Source: Hypomesus transpacificus (taxonomy: Eukaryota; Chordata; Actinopteri; Osmeriformes; Osmeridae). Taken from it: a DNA stretch of 64,000 bases. The first letter of the stretch is position 1, and every line of letters begins with the position of its first letter. Below are positions 1 to 12,900 of this stretch, one piece after another. The stretch covers positions 13,526,521 to 13,590,520 of the forward strand of contig NC_061062.1 of the NCBI RefSeq assembly GCF_021917145.1, in the 5' to 3' direction. The translations under genes were made by a program, and so were the position numbers. The notes below the pieces were generated by a model. That model did no database searches. It worked only from the letters and a program-made list of their open reading frames with translations, and was not told the origin of the DNA.

Positions 1-574
1 GCTATTTCTACCTTGAATTGTTACATTGACCGAATGCATATTAGTTGTAGCTAGCTATACAGTACAGTATGCATTGCTGATAATTAGCACGGTTGTGATT
101 CGGTCGGCATTATTAGACAATCAATCGTCAATAATAGTAGCCTACTTCGAGTGTGACATTTATTAATTTAAAAGTAGCTCCTTATTTGTTATTTAATGTT
201 AGGAAAATAATTTGTTCTCAAAGGATGTGATTGCTAAATATCGCCGCCTACCTTTCGTATCGATGACTTCGCTGAAGACAGTTGGAACAGATTGCGAATT
301 AATCAAGCTCTTATATAGTTGTCATCAACTCAAATCATAACAATATTAGATCAAAACAAGTTGTTTCCTACCTGGAAAGCGGATTGGCTGACTTTACGTT
401 CAGTGTCAGTATCGTTTTGTTGATAATTTAGTTGCTAGATCTAGCAAATTCTCAGACTACCATGGAAACAGTTTATTTTTTTACTTTTAGTAATTTTTGA
501 AAAGTGACTCGAACTCAAAAATGCACGCATTATACCCCAAAAAATATTTATAAATGTAATAACCAATATTAATT

Positions 575-1070
575 GTTTTCTGCATTTAGCAGACGCTTTT
601 ATTCAAAGCGACTTCCAAGAGTGAGTTTTACAAAAGTGCATAGGTCACTGATCATAACAACGAGATGGCCCCAAACATTGCAGGTTGCCAAACATGAAGC
701 ATACATTGTGAAACCAAATGATACCCTAAGGGAAGAACAATAAGAGCATGTAGTTAGACAAGGTACAATTAAACAGCAAGAACCTCAAAAGTGCAAGAGT
801 GTGCCTGTGGGAAAAGTAAGCATTATATTTCACAGCGAGCACAATCATTTTATGACAACAAACCAACAACAGCAACAAGTCTCTCAATAAGACTCATTGT
901 GATCCTGGGGTCCATCCAATCCGTCTAACATCCGGTTCAGCCAATCATTCCTAAGTGCCGTTGTACTCCCGGAACAAGTGCGTCATGAGCCTTTTCTTGA
1001 AGGTGGGGAGACAATCAGTATGCCTGATGGAGGTGGGGAGTTGATTCCACCATTGGGGGGCCAGACAGGA
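575..1070 (-). mobile_element. 3' end of an L2/CR1-like LINE (fragment)
   Basis: Read on the minus strand, about 950-1070 encodes a peptide containing WNQLPTSIRH and LPTFKKRLMTHLF. This resembles the C-terminal end of fish L2/CR1-type reverse transcriptase ORFs. An untranslated stretch follows and ends in AGTCGCTTTGAATAAAAGCG then TCTGCTAAATGCAG at about 575-612. The element is truncated on its 5' side. Its terminal motif closely resembles the tails of the SINEs in this window. Confidence 0.65.
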
Positions 1071-1421
1071 GAGCTTGTGTGTTTGTGTGTACTTGTGTGT
1101 GTGCGTGTGTTTACATGTATAGGCAGCACTAGTCCTGTCTACCAAAGTTCAAAACATCTACCCTGTAAATCTCCCATTTAGTCATCTGTTTCAACTTTTT
1201 CAAACCTGGGTTATCTTCCTCTTGGTAGTATAAACACCTTCAACATGTTTTTGTACTTTATTCAAGCCAAAGGAATGTTTGATTCTAAATAGTACGTGAG
1301 AGTTCCTCTGTCCCTTTCTGTCATGGGCTTGTCTAACCTGTTGAATCGGCCACATGGTTCTGTTCTGGTGACGAGGCTGGGTTTGAGGCTGGCCACTGAC
1401 TGCTAATGATTTATAGGCCTG

Positions 1422-1478
1422 GAGGGAGGGAGGGAGGGAGGGAGGGAGGGAGGGAGGGAGGGAGGGAGGGAGGGAGGA
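1422..1478. repeat. (GGGA)n microsatellite
   Basis: About fourteen uninterrupted GGGA units are followed by a short GA/G-rich run. Confidence 0.9.
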
Positions 1479-2282
1479 GAGAGAGGGGGGGGGATGTGTG
1501 GAAGAGAAGCGGACCCAGCGGACAATGAGGACAGATCGGCAGAAAGAAGACAGCTCCCGCTCTTCCTCTCTTCTTCTCTTGCTATCTTCCCCCAACACCT
1601 TCCTCCATCTTCCCATTGGATACTTTCGCATTCTGTACTTCTGGCGCATGTCACCACTCTTCAGTGACTTCTTCATTCGAATGGGTGGAGGGGATCCTTT
1701 TCATTTCCTGATGAGCCACGAATAACGAGAGCAGTTCTCTGTATACGGCGCTGATGCCAAACATATATTGCTATATAGGCTACAGTGCTTAGGTCAAGTT
1801 TTCAAAATGTTATGTGTTAGACTCATCTTAAAATTTACTCAATTCATTTGTGAGTACCTCAACAATTACACACAATACAGAACAATACACTTTGGAGTGT
1901 TTTATAAAAGGTAGCCTATAGTGGGGTGTTGTAGAAAAAAACATCAGAGCGTTGTAATTATGAATATGGGTAATGATTATGGATTATATGATTGAAAATG
2001 AACCTCTTAATCACTTTTTTACCTTTGTATGCTATATTACTGAAAAACAACTGAAAAACATGCAAAGCTGTTGACTGATTAGTATTGCCACTAATATGTT
2101 GAAGATTTTAAGCCCAAAGAGCAAGTCTGGATATATAGGGGCTGAGGGCGAGAGAAGACTGTGTGTATGTGCTTCTTCCATAGAAAACTACAAGACCCAG
2201 ATATCATGGACTACAAGGCCCAGATAGCATGGGACAGATTTATGACTTTATACTCAGCAACCCAGTGCAGCTGGTCTTCAAG

Positions 2283-2401
2283 GCCAGAGCAAGACAAAAA
2301 AAATGCCTTAGGACACAACGGCATCTTGTACGGTCTGGAATCAAACCAACAACATTCTGATTAATAGCCCAACTCCCTAACCGCTCAGCCATCTGACCCC
2401 C
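2283..2401 (-). mobile_element. Truncated tRNA-derived SINE (inverted)
   Basis: On the minus strand the sequence starts with the SINE head (GGCTGAGCGGTTAGGG, an A-box-like segment), then GGTTTGATTCC (B-box-like), then a degraded GTTGTGTCC segment. The 3' LINE-like tail of the full-length copies is missing. It belongs to the same family as the copies at 10681, 32938 and 54150. Confidence 0.7.
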
Positions 2402-3117
2402 TGAAATTGTTGAAATTGTTTATTTCGCTCCATTTCATTCGTTCACTCATTCGCTCCCTCGCTACGTCTCTCTCACCCTTCACCTTATCTGCCCCTTGCT
2501 CCGCCCCTCCTCTCTCTCCCTCTCTCGACGTGAATGTCTCGCGTACATGTGATGTGAATGAGATTGCAGGCACCAAGAGCTGACTGTGGGAAAACAACTT
2601 ATCAACAGGTGGCAGCAAAATACATTTAGGAAGTCCCCCATTAACACTGAATTCACATCTCTCTTCGGACAAATACAAAATTACATCTCACTACTGCAAC
2701 ATAAGGACTTTCTTGAATTTTAAATTAACAGGAAAATTGATATTTGTATATTGAAGCCGTCTAGTTGTCTACTGAAGCCTTCAAGTGTACATGATCATTT
2801 GTCTGCTTGTATGACTTTATAAACCCACGCAGGCCCATGTTGCCTAGGGATCTCATATCTCCTATTATATCGCCCCTGGGCCGTGAGCAGCATCCAAGCC
2901 GTAAATAACCCATTTCCCTCGCCTCACCAGTCCCCGGAGAGAGCTGCCAGCCTGCCACAGAAAATTACCATAGCTGTCGCTTTAGACCCACCCCGAGGCC
3001 CATCAGAGCTTGCACAGCGCACCCTATCAGCAGAGCAAGACGACATCTTCACCACCCTTTCTAGTCTTCCATTTGTATTACACACTCCTAAGCAACCCAT
3101 GAACCCCCGAAATTCAC

Positions 3118-3425
3118 CCCCCATGTAATTTCTGTTCTGTATATCCCAGCATCAAATGATTCTTACTGTACATTGAGGGGACTAGTATGAGTAACCACCA
3201 GAGTAAGTGTCGTGCATGTGACACTTTCCTAGTCAGAGTTAGCAGGGGTACGTTGCATTTACATCAAATGGAAAACGAGGCCTGCCCTGAAATGCACCCC
3301 CATGTACTTTATGTTCTGTATATCCCAGCATCAAATTATTCTTACTGTACATTGAGGGGACTAGTATGAGTAACCAGAGCAAGTTTCATGCATGTGGCAC
3401 TTTCCTAGTCAGAGTTAACAGGGGG
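3118..3425. repeat. Diverged tandem duplication, unit about 178 bp
   Basis: The stretch from about 3122 to 3248 (containing TGTTCTGTATATCCCAGCAT and GGGGACTAGTATGAGTAACC) is repeated from about 3300 to 3425 with scattered substitutions and a small deletion. The copies are separated by about 50 bp that is not part of the clear match. No coding role is apparent. Confidence 0.75.
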
Positions 3426-3965
3426 TGCAATTCTTGGCAAGACACCAGAAAGAATCGCCAAGATTTCTAGGCAAGAAACATTTCACTATTTGATAAGAGT
3501 GGTTTATGCGAGCGTTTAGGCGAGGGGGTGCTTTTACAGGCGGGGAGGCATCTGGTGGCACAACACCTGAATATCAAATCCGTCATTGAAATGATAAGAA
3601 ATTGTTGATACGAGACACGTTTAAAGTCGATGGTAATTATTGACACTATGTTGCTGCAAATGTAAAACAGGTGGATTATTGCATCAATGATGGGCCTCCA
3701 TTGTATCCATCACACATCCGCTAGCACCAACCCTGGTTGGACAGCGACCGTTCTGTTCACGCATTGTGCCCTCAACAGCAGCAAGCTTCATCAAACCGCG
3801 TCGTCCAATAGGATAAGCTTCGGGCACATTTACTCATAACATCCTTTTGGTGTCGCAGAATAAAACCGATAGCCTAGTCATATTCTCGCACACATGATTA
3901 TAGTCATTTCCCATATGGCTTGGTTTTATTATAATCGGTTGCGGTAGTTGTACAGCGGATTGAGA

Positions 3966-6900
3966 ATGGATGCTGTGTCTATCACGGGAGAGAGCTCCGA
4001 TGCTATTGTAATGGATTCTCCACGAGCTCAGAGACCCACACATAATGTTTCTCAATGGTACGTACTGTATTTTACTTATCTATTTTGTTTTCATAGCCAT
4101 TTCTCATATCGTGTGAATATGAATAGCTTTAAAAAATAAATGTGTGCAGACACATTTGTGTCTTCTTGGTCACGTTCGCAGGGACAAATATAAATCAATC
4201 TCCTCTCGTAAATTTGTTGTTGTTGTCAATAAAATCCACTGTAGATTCCATAAAAATGTTAACTTCATATCAACGTCTGTGATAACGAAGTTAACCATCC
4301 CTCTCTCTACATGGTTGAACAAGTTTACACAATTAACCTCATGAGTCAATTATCTTTTTGTGTTTGTTTATTAAAATTCAGCATATCTGCACAAATCCGA
4401 ACAGGTATAGGCAGCGTTCACACCAGATGTCAGATGCCTTTATCTCAGCAGCTAACCTGTTGTTTTGTGGTAGGAGAACTGAGGTGAAATGAAGCCTCAT
4501 CGAAACAGGTCATATTCAAATTCCTACTTATGATCCTCACCAGTCTCCTGGTGATCCAGAGCATGTCAGAGCTGCCTCTCCTGTAAAACACAGTCAACAT
4601 AACGAAATTCAGCTCAGCACATGACAGAGGTAGGCTCATCCTGTCCTGATAGATCACAGGCAGACAGGTGCTCTCTGCTGGGTTTGCTCACCAGACCACT
4701 GCAAACCGCTACATGGGCACAGAGGGAAGGTTTCAGTTGTCAACATGTCAGTCTTCTCCACTGCACGAGCTCAGGAGGGAATTTCAATGGCATCTGTACC
4801 CTGGTGCCATTCACACCTCAAGGACACCATAGCCTGCTCAGATCATCACATCTCACGAAAGGTCATCAGACAAGCGTGGGCTCTGAACCAATCAACTCAA
4901 ACATTCATTCAGAACATTGGGTGTCACAGTATATTTAAACATATCTTTTAAAATCATGTTGATGCGAAATCTGTGAGCAAATAATGATCTGTTCTCTAAT
5001 TGCGAGGAAAGTGAAAACAGGGTTAATGCTTTCAGGGTTGGTATAACCAAACAATATCTTCTTAGCACACAATTTACATCACTGAATATAGTTTAGTGAT
5101 TCAGTACCATGTTCAATTAATGCAGTATTGGTTGAATTGATTGGTTGTTATTTGTTTCCCTGCAGGAGGGTAAGTAATACCCTCCTGGATGTATTTTAGT
5201 CTCTTTCTGTTTAATTATTAAACCACTCCATAGACTGGCTGGCTGTTCTTGTGGAGACCCACACTATCAAAAAACATCACCTTAGTTGTCAAGTTGTCAA
5301 GTTTAGCCACATCTGCTTTTCTCATCCCACACTGAACCCAGTCTGGCAGCACAGTCTGAGGAAACAGTCTGTGGCATGTTTATATGCAATGTAAAGCTGC
5401 AACTGCATAGCCTGGCTCTGCCCTCCTACGTACTTCCACTCATTTTAGATTTTGCTTCAGTACTCGGTCTGGCCATGAGGTACGTAAGTCAGATGTCTCC
5501 GGTTAATTTTCTACCGGCCAATCAGCGAACAAAGGGAGTGGCTGAGAATGATGACGTTGATGTTGTGCGCTAGTTTGTGTTGTAGTTCCGTAATGGCGGC
5601 GTAAAAAGATGCGAGCGAAGCCATTTCGTCCATTGTAGCAATGCTATCCATAAGCGTCATCGCCTACAAGGAAGTCAACGTTTGTCAATGGAGCGAGGCC
5701 AAACTCTCTGTACAAGTGAAATGTACGAGAGTCTGGTTAGAACCAGGCTAGCAAATGCATCAGTTCATCTGACAAATTTCAGTCATTTTGTAATCATCTG
5801 TTGAGTTTATGCGGTCCATACAACCTTCATTTTGCAGTCTTCAGTGTGTCACTGTGCTACCCAGGGTTAGGCACAAGGTCTGTTCTAGTTGGACAGCTCC
5901 AGACTTGTTCTGTGAGTCAGTCTGGAAGCTTCTCATAGCCTGGTGAGGTGCCATGATACGCCCACAACCTAGCGCTGACGTGTTGGCTCCCAGAACTCTT
6001 GCACATGCCATCTGCAGGGGCTTCTATGGACAGATCCCACTGAGCAGGTCTGAGTCATGTCCAATACACCAGATAGCCACGGTAGCCTGACCATAAACGT
6101 AGATGTTCTGTTGATTTACACAGTATGTATGAGTATGCTATTGGTGTGCTATAATACAATTGGCAGATCACTTGATTTACTGCTCTGCTATCACCAATAC
6201 TGTTTTAACAATTTTACCGTCATGTTGCCATCAAGTGTTAAGTGTCTCTAGTGTTTTCAGCTACTGCCTGCCTCCCTTATAGGTTGGTAATGCCAATAAC
6301 GCATTAGAGGGTCTGGTGATCACACTCACTGTTGACCTGCTTGGTCACCATGGTGATTAAACAGGAAGAGGAGCTTGGTTCACCCAGCTTTGGAAAAACA
6401 ATCAGACTTAATGGCCAGCCTTTTTCTCCTATGATGCAGCCTGACTCTGTGATTGTTATGGTTGTAGTGACTCTTAATCAGTGAATCATTAAAATGACAC
6501 ATTACATTAGTAACTGAGTCATGGCCAGAGTCATTCCTGCTGCTTGTAATGTCTTTTAATTAACCTCACTTAAAGCTCACTGACCTTTTGTAAAACTGTG
6601 TACCAAAAGCTCATAACATGGTGTAATTGATAATGATCTAATGATGCTTATTTTATTCAGTTCATCATATCAAGTTGAAGGGATCCCAATCAACAACACT
6701 TCAGAAGCAAAACAAGTTAACTATGACATTTCATTATGATTTTATCATTACATCAATGATTAACACATTCTGCCTCTGAATATGTGCCATCGCTCTGACC
6801 ATGCACACCGCTCTCTCCCACCTGGACAAGGGGAATACATATGTGAGGATGCTGTTCATTGACTACAGCTCTGCATTCAACACCATCATCCCCTCCAGAC

Positions 6901-9900
6901 TGGTCTCCAAGCTTGTGGACCTGGGACTAAGCACCTCCCTCTGCAAGTGGATCTTCCACTTCCTGACGGGGAGGCCACAGGTGGTGAGAATCGGTGACCG
7001 CACTTCATCTGTACTGATCACCAACACAGGCACCCCCCAGGGCTGTGTGCTCAGCCCTCTCCTGTTCTCCTTGTTCACCCACGACTGTGCGGCTACGCAC
7101 AGCTCCAACCTCCTCGTTAAGTTTGCTGACGACACAACCATCGTGGGCCTCATCTCTGACAGTGACGAGTCAGCCTACAGAGAGGAGGTTGACACCCTGA
7201 CATCATGGTGTCAGGACAACAACCTCTCTCTTAACATCAGCAAGACCAAGGAGATGATTGTGGACTTTAGGAGGCGGCAGGAGGAGGAGCATGCACCCCT
7301 ATTCATCAATGGATCGGAAGTGGAGAAGGCAATCAGCAATGACCTCACCTGGTCTGTTCACACGGACAAGGTGGTCAAAACGGCCCGTAAGCGCCTCTTC
7401 TTCCTGAGGAGACTGAAGAAGTTTGGTATGGACTCAGTCATCCTTACTAACTTTTACAGATGCACTATAGAAAGCATTCTGACTGGTTGTATCACAGTGT
7501 GGTATGGGAGCTGCACAGACCGGGACCGCAAGGCCCTACGAAGTGTGGTCCGTTCTGCTGAGTTCATCATCGGCAGGAAGCTCCCAGCCCTACAGGACAC
7601 CTACCACACACGTTGCCTTAGGAAAGCCAGCAGGATTCTAAGAGACTGTTCCCACCCATCCTTCAGTCTCTTTACCCCGTTGCCTTCTGGCAGGCGTTAC
7701 CGCAGCATCCGGTCGCGCACACGCAGACTGGACAACAGTTTCTACCCAAGGGTCATCAGGCTTCTCAATGGACACTGATATGGACATTTTTACTGCACAC
7801 TAGTCACTTATACACTGTCACTTTCAGCTACTGGTTGCTCTTTCAGTAACATTGCACTACTGTACCTCGCCACCAGGCTCCTGTTTGGTCATTGACAAAG
7901 TCACTGATCTGTAAATTTGCACTACTGCACTGTACTCCATTTAGGTTAGATTAGTTTATAGGGTTGTAACAGGTTTTTTTTTTTTTTTTTTTTTGTGTAT
8001 TAGGGTTAGTATAGCGTACTATTTATTGTTATCTGTAATTTAGGAAGTTTTAGTGTTAGGGTTAGTATAGTCGTTTATTTATTGCTATCTGTATATTTAG
8101 GAAGTTCACTTATCTAAGCTCAGCATAGATGTAAATTTGTTCTGTGTACTTATATGTTATGTTATGCCAAGTGCTTGCGTTGTCTTGTCTTAAGAATTTC
8201 AGTGCCCAGTCTAACCTTGTGTTGCTCTGTGCACCTGACAAATAAAAGACTTGAACTTGAACTGAAGTGTTCATTATGACTAGTTACTTTAATGAATGGA
8301 ATGCATAAATAGACAATATACCAGAATAAATGCTACGCACTTGAAATAGGGTTAACCAAGGACGGACATGGTTGAACCTCTTGAAGTTCTTTCAAATGTG
8401 GGCAGAGGAAAACCACAGCGTGGAGACAGCAGCATCTCTGTATCTCAGTGCACCTCTCTGCCTGCCAGTGCCAATGAGTCACCCAGTCATCCCATCCAGA
8501 GGCACTGTCCTCAGTTCAAGGCTGTGTTTGACAGGCAGCATCCTCCAGCCATGGTGATGAGCAAGGCCTTGGAGATAGAGGTCTATCTGTCCCTCTAATT
8601 GGGTCTCTTCCAGTAGTGCAGCAACAGCTTTCCCCCATCTTTCCCCTCACGACTCGCACTGTTAACAATGTCTACTCAGACACAAGGCCAAGAAGAACAG
8701 GCCTGAGGATGTCATTAATTCCAAGAAACCTTACGCTGTATTATAATCACTTTTAAGTTGACCTTTCTGTACTACCACCCCAAGACAGAGAAGTTGCATC
8801 ATACTGAAGTGGTTGTGGACTAGTTCTTGATTGGTTGTTTGATCAATTGGTGAACTAACTGATGGATTGAATTCCTTTGATCATTAAAAGCAAACTTTCT
8901 ATGGCACCCCTCGGGTGAGATGTGCTACACTGTGACACCAAGACTGAATTCTACTGGAATTATAAATATCCCTACCCCCTCTGCCCTGTGTTCTCTTCCA
9001 CCAGTGAGATCCCAGAGCTGTCTCTCTGCCCTCCTGACAGTGAGTGTGTGCAGCTCCAGCTAGCTGACAGCCTCCCCAGACCTTGCTCCTCCTCCTCTTC
9101 CTCCTCCTCCTCCTCCTCTCAGCTTTACCACCAGGTCCCCCAAGGCCCGCCCTATCACCCCTCACCCCAACCCCCCAGCCGTCACCCACCAGAGCACGGA
9201 CACTGCTGCACACACCACCAGCCAACCAGAGGCAATGCCTGCCCCAACACTCACCCAGTCACGGACGGCTCTCACCCAGACTGCTCCACTGGCCTCAGCA
9301 TCGGTGGTAAGACGGGTCATGGCAGAAGCCCCGCTCACGTTCCGTCTTGTCATAACGCTGTGCGGTGTCATTGGCTGCAGGGATCACATGAGGGAGGAGC
9401 CCAGAAGCGAAAACAAAGACATGTGGTGACAGTCAGGTATGGGTTCTTTTGCAACACAGATTGGTTCAAGATGGATAAATCCAGATCCATTTTTGGATGG
9501 ATGTCAAAATTATTGAATGGATACATTAATAAATAACTAGATTAATTAATGTATACATTTTTTATTATTGGATGGAGATGAAAGCCAAAGCACAGACAGA
9601 TTTGTTACCAGACCAGTAATGTACATTTTTTGCTTAAACCTAACACTCAAAAACAATGTGTGATGTGCTTTCTTCTGTAGGGATGAGGGACTCCACTGGA
9701 TTCCTAGAAAGTTAGTACAGAGCATGTTAGTCCAATAGCATGATAGCATGATATATATGGCTATTTTTCATTGCACGAAAATGGATACCTTTTTTTTCAT
9801 GTTATATTTCACCATTATATACTAGTAAGTGCTGTCCTCTAAAGTCCACTAAACATAAATGTCACTGCCAGCCTCTGTTCTTCTGAGCTGGTTCTGATTG

Positions 9901-12900
9901 ACAGGTAATCAGTGAAAGTATTCTTCTGTGATGCCAGCTGGCAGTTACATTGACACTGAGCCGGTCTTCCTCTATGGTGCTTTCAGCTTCTCCCAGTTGG
10001 TGGTGGAATATCCTGTGGTGATGATGCTGGGATGTGCCCTTGTCCTTCTGGGATGTTCTCTAGCAGGCCTTCTAATTGGGCCACTACCTGACTTCTCGGA
10101 CCCGCTTATGGTCAGTCCCCACTTGCCAACACACACACACACACACACACACATGCAGGGATACACACACGCATACACTCTCTCTTCTTTTTTCTCCCAT
10201 GTTGACATGAGTGAAGCTACACGTCAAAAATTATGTAAAGAGACTGTGATGCTAAATCAAACATTTCTGTTTTTACCATGTTTAATGAAGCTCTAGAAAT
10301 GTAATTACATACAGTGTACTTGCAGTAAAATAGGCATGCAACAAATGTGCATACAGTTGCAAACACGATTTTCTTATGTGGAGGAGAGGAGAAGGTATAA
10401 ACAGATCGGTACGATGGAAATATCCTGACTCAATGCAGCTTTCATTGATCCACAAAACCACCTTATTGTTTGTGGATATCCTTAAATAAGACACAATGGA
10501 TAAACATTAGCAGTCCCTCTGCTGCACCTCAAGCACACTTAATTTACATAAATACTGTGTTTTCTTAATGCTAATAAATACAGAGCACTGTATCCATTAG
10601 CGACTTGTGTCCGCACTTACACTGTGCCTGGATGCTATTTTTTGGGTTGCGGTTTTTGTGTGGGTTGATATGGTGGTGTGGGGAATCAGGTGGCTGAGCG
10701 GTTAGGGAATTGGGCTAATAATCCAAAGGTTGCTGGTTCGATTTAGTCCGTGCTAATGACGTTGTGTCCTTGGGCAAGGCACTTCACCCTACTTGGCTCG
10801 AAGGGACTGTCCCTGTACTTACTGTAAGTCGCTCTGGATAAGAGCGTCTGCTAAATGTAAATGGTGTGTGTGTTAAGGTTTTTGGTGTCTGTAGTTGATA
10901 CATTTTGGCGTGCGTTTGATGTGTGAAGATGTCTGTTGATGTATGTTTTGGTTGTATGTTTGATGTTGTTGTGTGTGTGTTCACAGGGGTTCGAGCCTCG
11001 GGGAACATACATAGGACTGAGACAGTCCTCGTTGGAGAAGCTGCTAGAGAACACCGGGCCTGGTAGAACTCTGTCTGTGGTTCCACAGCTGAGCACATAC
11101 AGGGATACTGGGAGGTACCGTAAGAACAGAATAATATCAAATCGAAAATTAATATCTAGAGCTTTTCCTTACACTGGGGTTTCACCATTTCATGTCCCAG
11201 TGGCAGAAAAAAGAGCCAAAGTATATTTTTCTCCCTCGCTCACACTTGGGTTATGTAATTAATCCTTCTAAAAAAGGCAACACTTGGCTCATGTTTACAG
11301 CCACAGATGGAGTATGAAAACACTTGTCCAGGCAACTTGGCTCCCTAAGTGCATCATTAAAACTGGAGCGTAAATACTTGAATGAAATGAAAATAAATTA
11401 GACAAAAATAATCTGTTCTAAATGTCCTCACTGGTTGAAGGGTTAAAAATAGAATCAAATTCTCGTGTGTGTGTGTGTGTGTTTATAGCAATGTGGATGG
11501 TGATGAGGCCAGTGTGAGGCAGGAGGAGTCCAGACTGCGCTCCAAGAGGATGCTGGATAAAGACCCAGATCAGGACACCTTTCTCTGTCAAGCACCTGGT
11601 AGGAAAACGCTTCAAACACACAATGAAAAACACCCAAGCACACTCAGGAAAATACACAATACACTGGACCCTCCTTGCACGCATGTTGGTTTTGTGTAAA
11701 CGCAGATAGCAGACTGTGGATGATTTCATTGTGGTTGTGTGTGCAGGAGAACAGTATGCTCAGCTGGTGTTTCGCTCAGGGAACTCTGCCAGTCTGTGGA
11801 GCCTGAAATCCATCACCACCATGTGTGAGATGGAGCAGACCATGGTATGTTCTTGTCCTCCTTTACTTCCGGCTCCTCCACCTGACTTCTGCCTTTTCTG
11901 CCCTGCTCCTCTCCTCTTTTCCTGTAGCTGCTCCTCTTCTGCCCCTACTCCTGTGTCTTCTTCCTCCATCAGCTTTTCTTCCTGCTCTTCCTCATCTTGC
12001 TTCTCACCCTCTCTTTCTCGTCACGCTCCCATCTTCACCAGCCCTGCTCTTCAACCCATGCCGCCCTCCCCTACAGCTATAGTATTATTAAGGAAAACCC
12101 CTCAATCCTTTGTGTTTCAGATTCGTTCGCAGGCTCATTTCCAGGGGCTGTGTCAGCAGCAGCCTTTGAAGCTGGGGGCCGAGGCAGGAGGGGAGGCCCG
12201 GGGAGGTGAAGGGGGAGGCTGCTGTCCCAGCTGGTCCTTGGGGAATTACTTAGCAGTCCTAAGCAATGCCTCCTCCTGCCTCAGCCTCAACTCCCACCAT
12301 GTGTCAGAGTCCCTCAGCTTGCTGCGCTACTGTGCTCCCTTCTACCACCACGGCAGTCTGTCAGGAAGCTGCCACCACAGACCCAAGCAGGGGAGCTGCG
12401 TCTCGGTGCCCACGCGATGCAAGCACTCCCATGCCGTGTACCAGATCCTTCACTTCCTGGTCGATAAGGACTTCCTGGGGCCGGAGACTGTCCAGTACCA
12501 GGTTCCCTCACTGAAATACAGTCTGCTGTTCCTGCCGGTGGAAAAAGGAGAGCAACTTATGGACATCTATATACGAAGCCTGGAAGGCCAGGACCTGACT
12601 TACAAAAACACCACAATCACAGGGATGGACCTGGGAATCAAGCAGACTCTGTTTAAGCACTACCTGGCTCGGGATTCCATCTACCCTGTCCTGGCGGTGG
12701 CCTCCCTCTTGTTTACCATGGCTCTGTACCTGCGCTCACTTTTCATATCAGCGCTGGCTCTGGTAGCTGTCACAGGTTCACTCTTCACCTCCTACTTCTT
12801 GTACAAGGTTGCTTTTCGCATGGCCTTCTTCCCCCTGCTCAACCTCTCTGCTGTTCTCATCCTGCTGGGAAGCTGCTCCAATCAGGCCTTCACCTTCGTC

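Larger units (their letters stand above)
1..3965. other. Intergenic region upstream of disp2
   Basis: No coding region can be supported here. The stretch is AT-rich and contains an inverted LINE 3' fragment, a short (GGGA)n run, a truncated inverted SINE and a tandem duplication, each listed separately. Open frames near 1200-1676 are translations of the GGGA repeat (Pro-Pro-Ser-Leu runs). A TATAAT-like string at about 3928 lies just upstream of the proposed first disp2 coding exon, so the disp2 promoter is probably within the last few hundred bases. Confidence 0.6.

Noticed and set aside
1200-1676. Open frame with a Pro-Pro-Ser-Leu repeat
   Set aside because: It is the translation of a (GGGA)n microsatellite with no other recognisable content.
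8368-8598. 76-codon open frame considered as the first disp2 exon
   Set aside because: It has no clear donor in the needed phase, whereas the segment at 3966-4057 has an ATG, a donor and the right phase.
8922-9004. Extension of the disp2 frame upstream of 9005
   Set aside because: The frame opens at GTG, not ATG, and 8970-9004 looks like a pyrimidine tract ending in a CAG acceptor.
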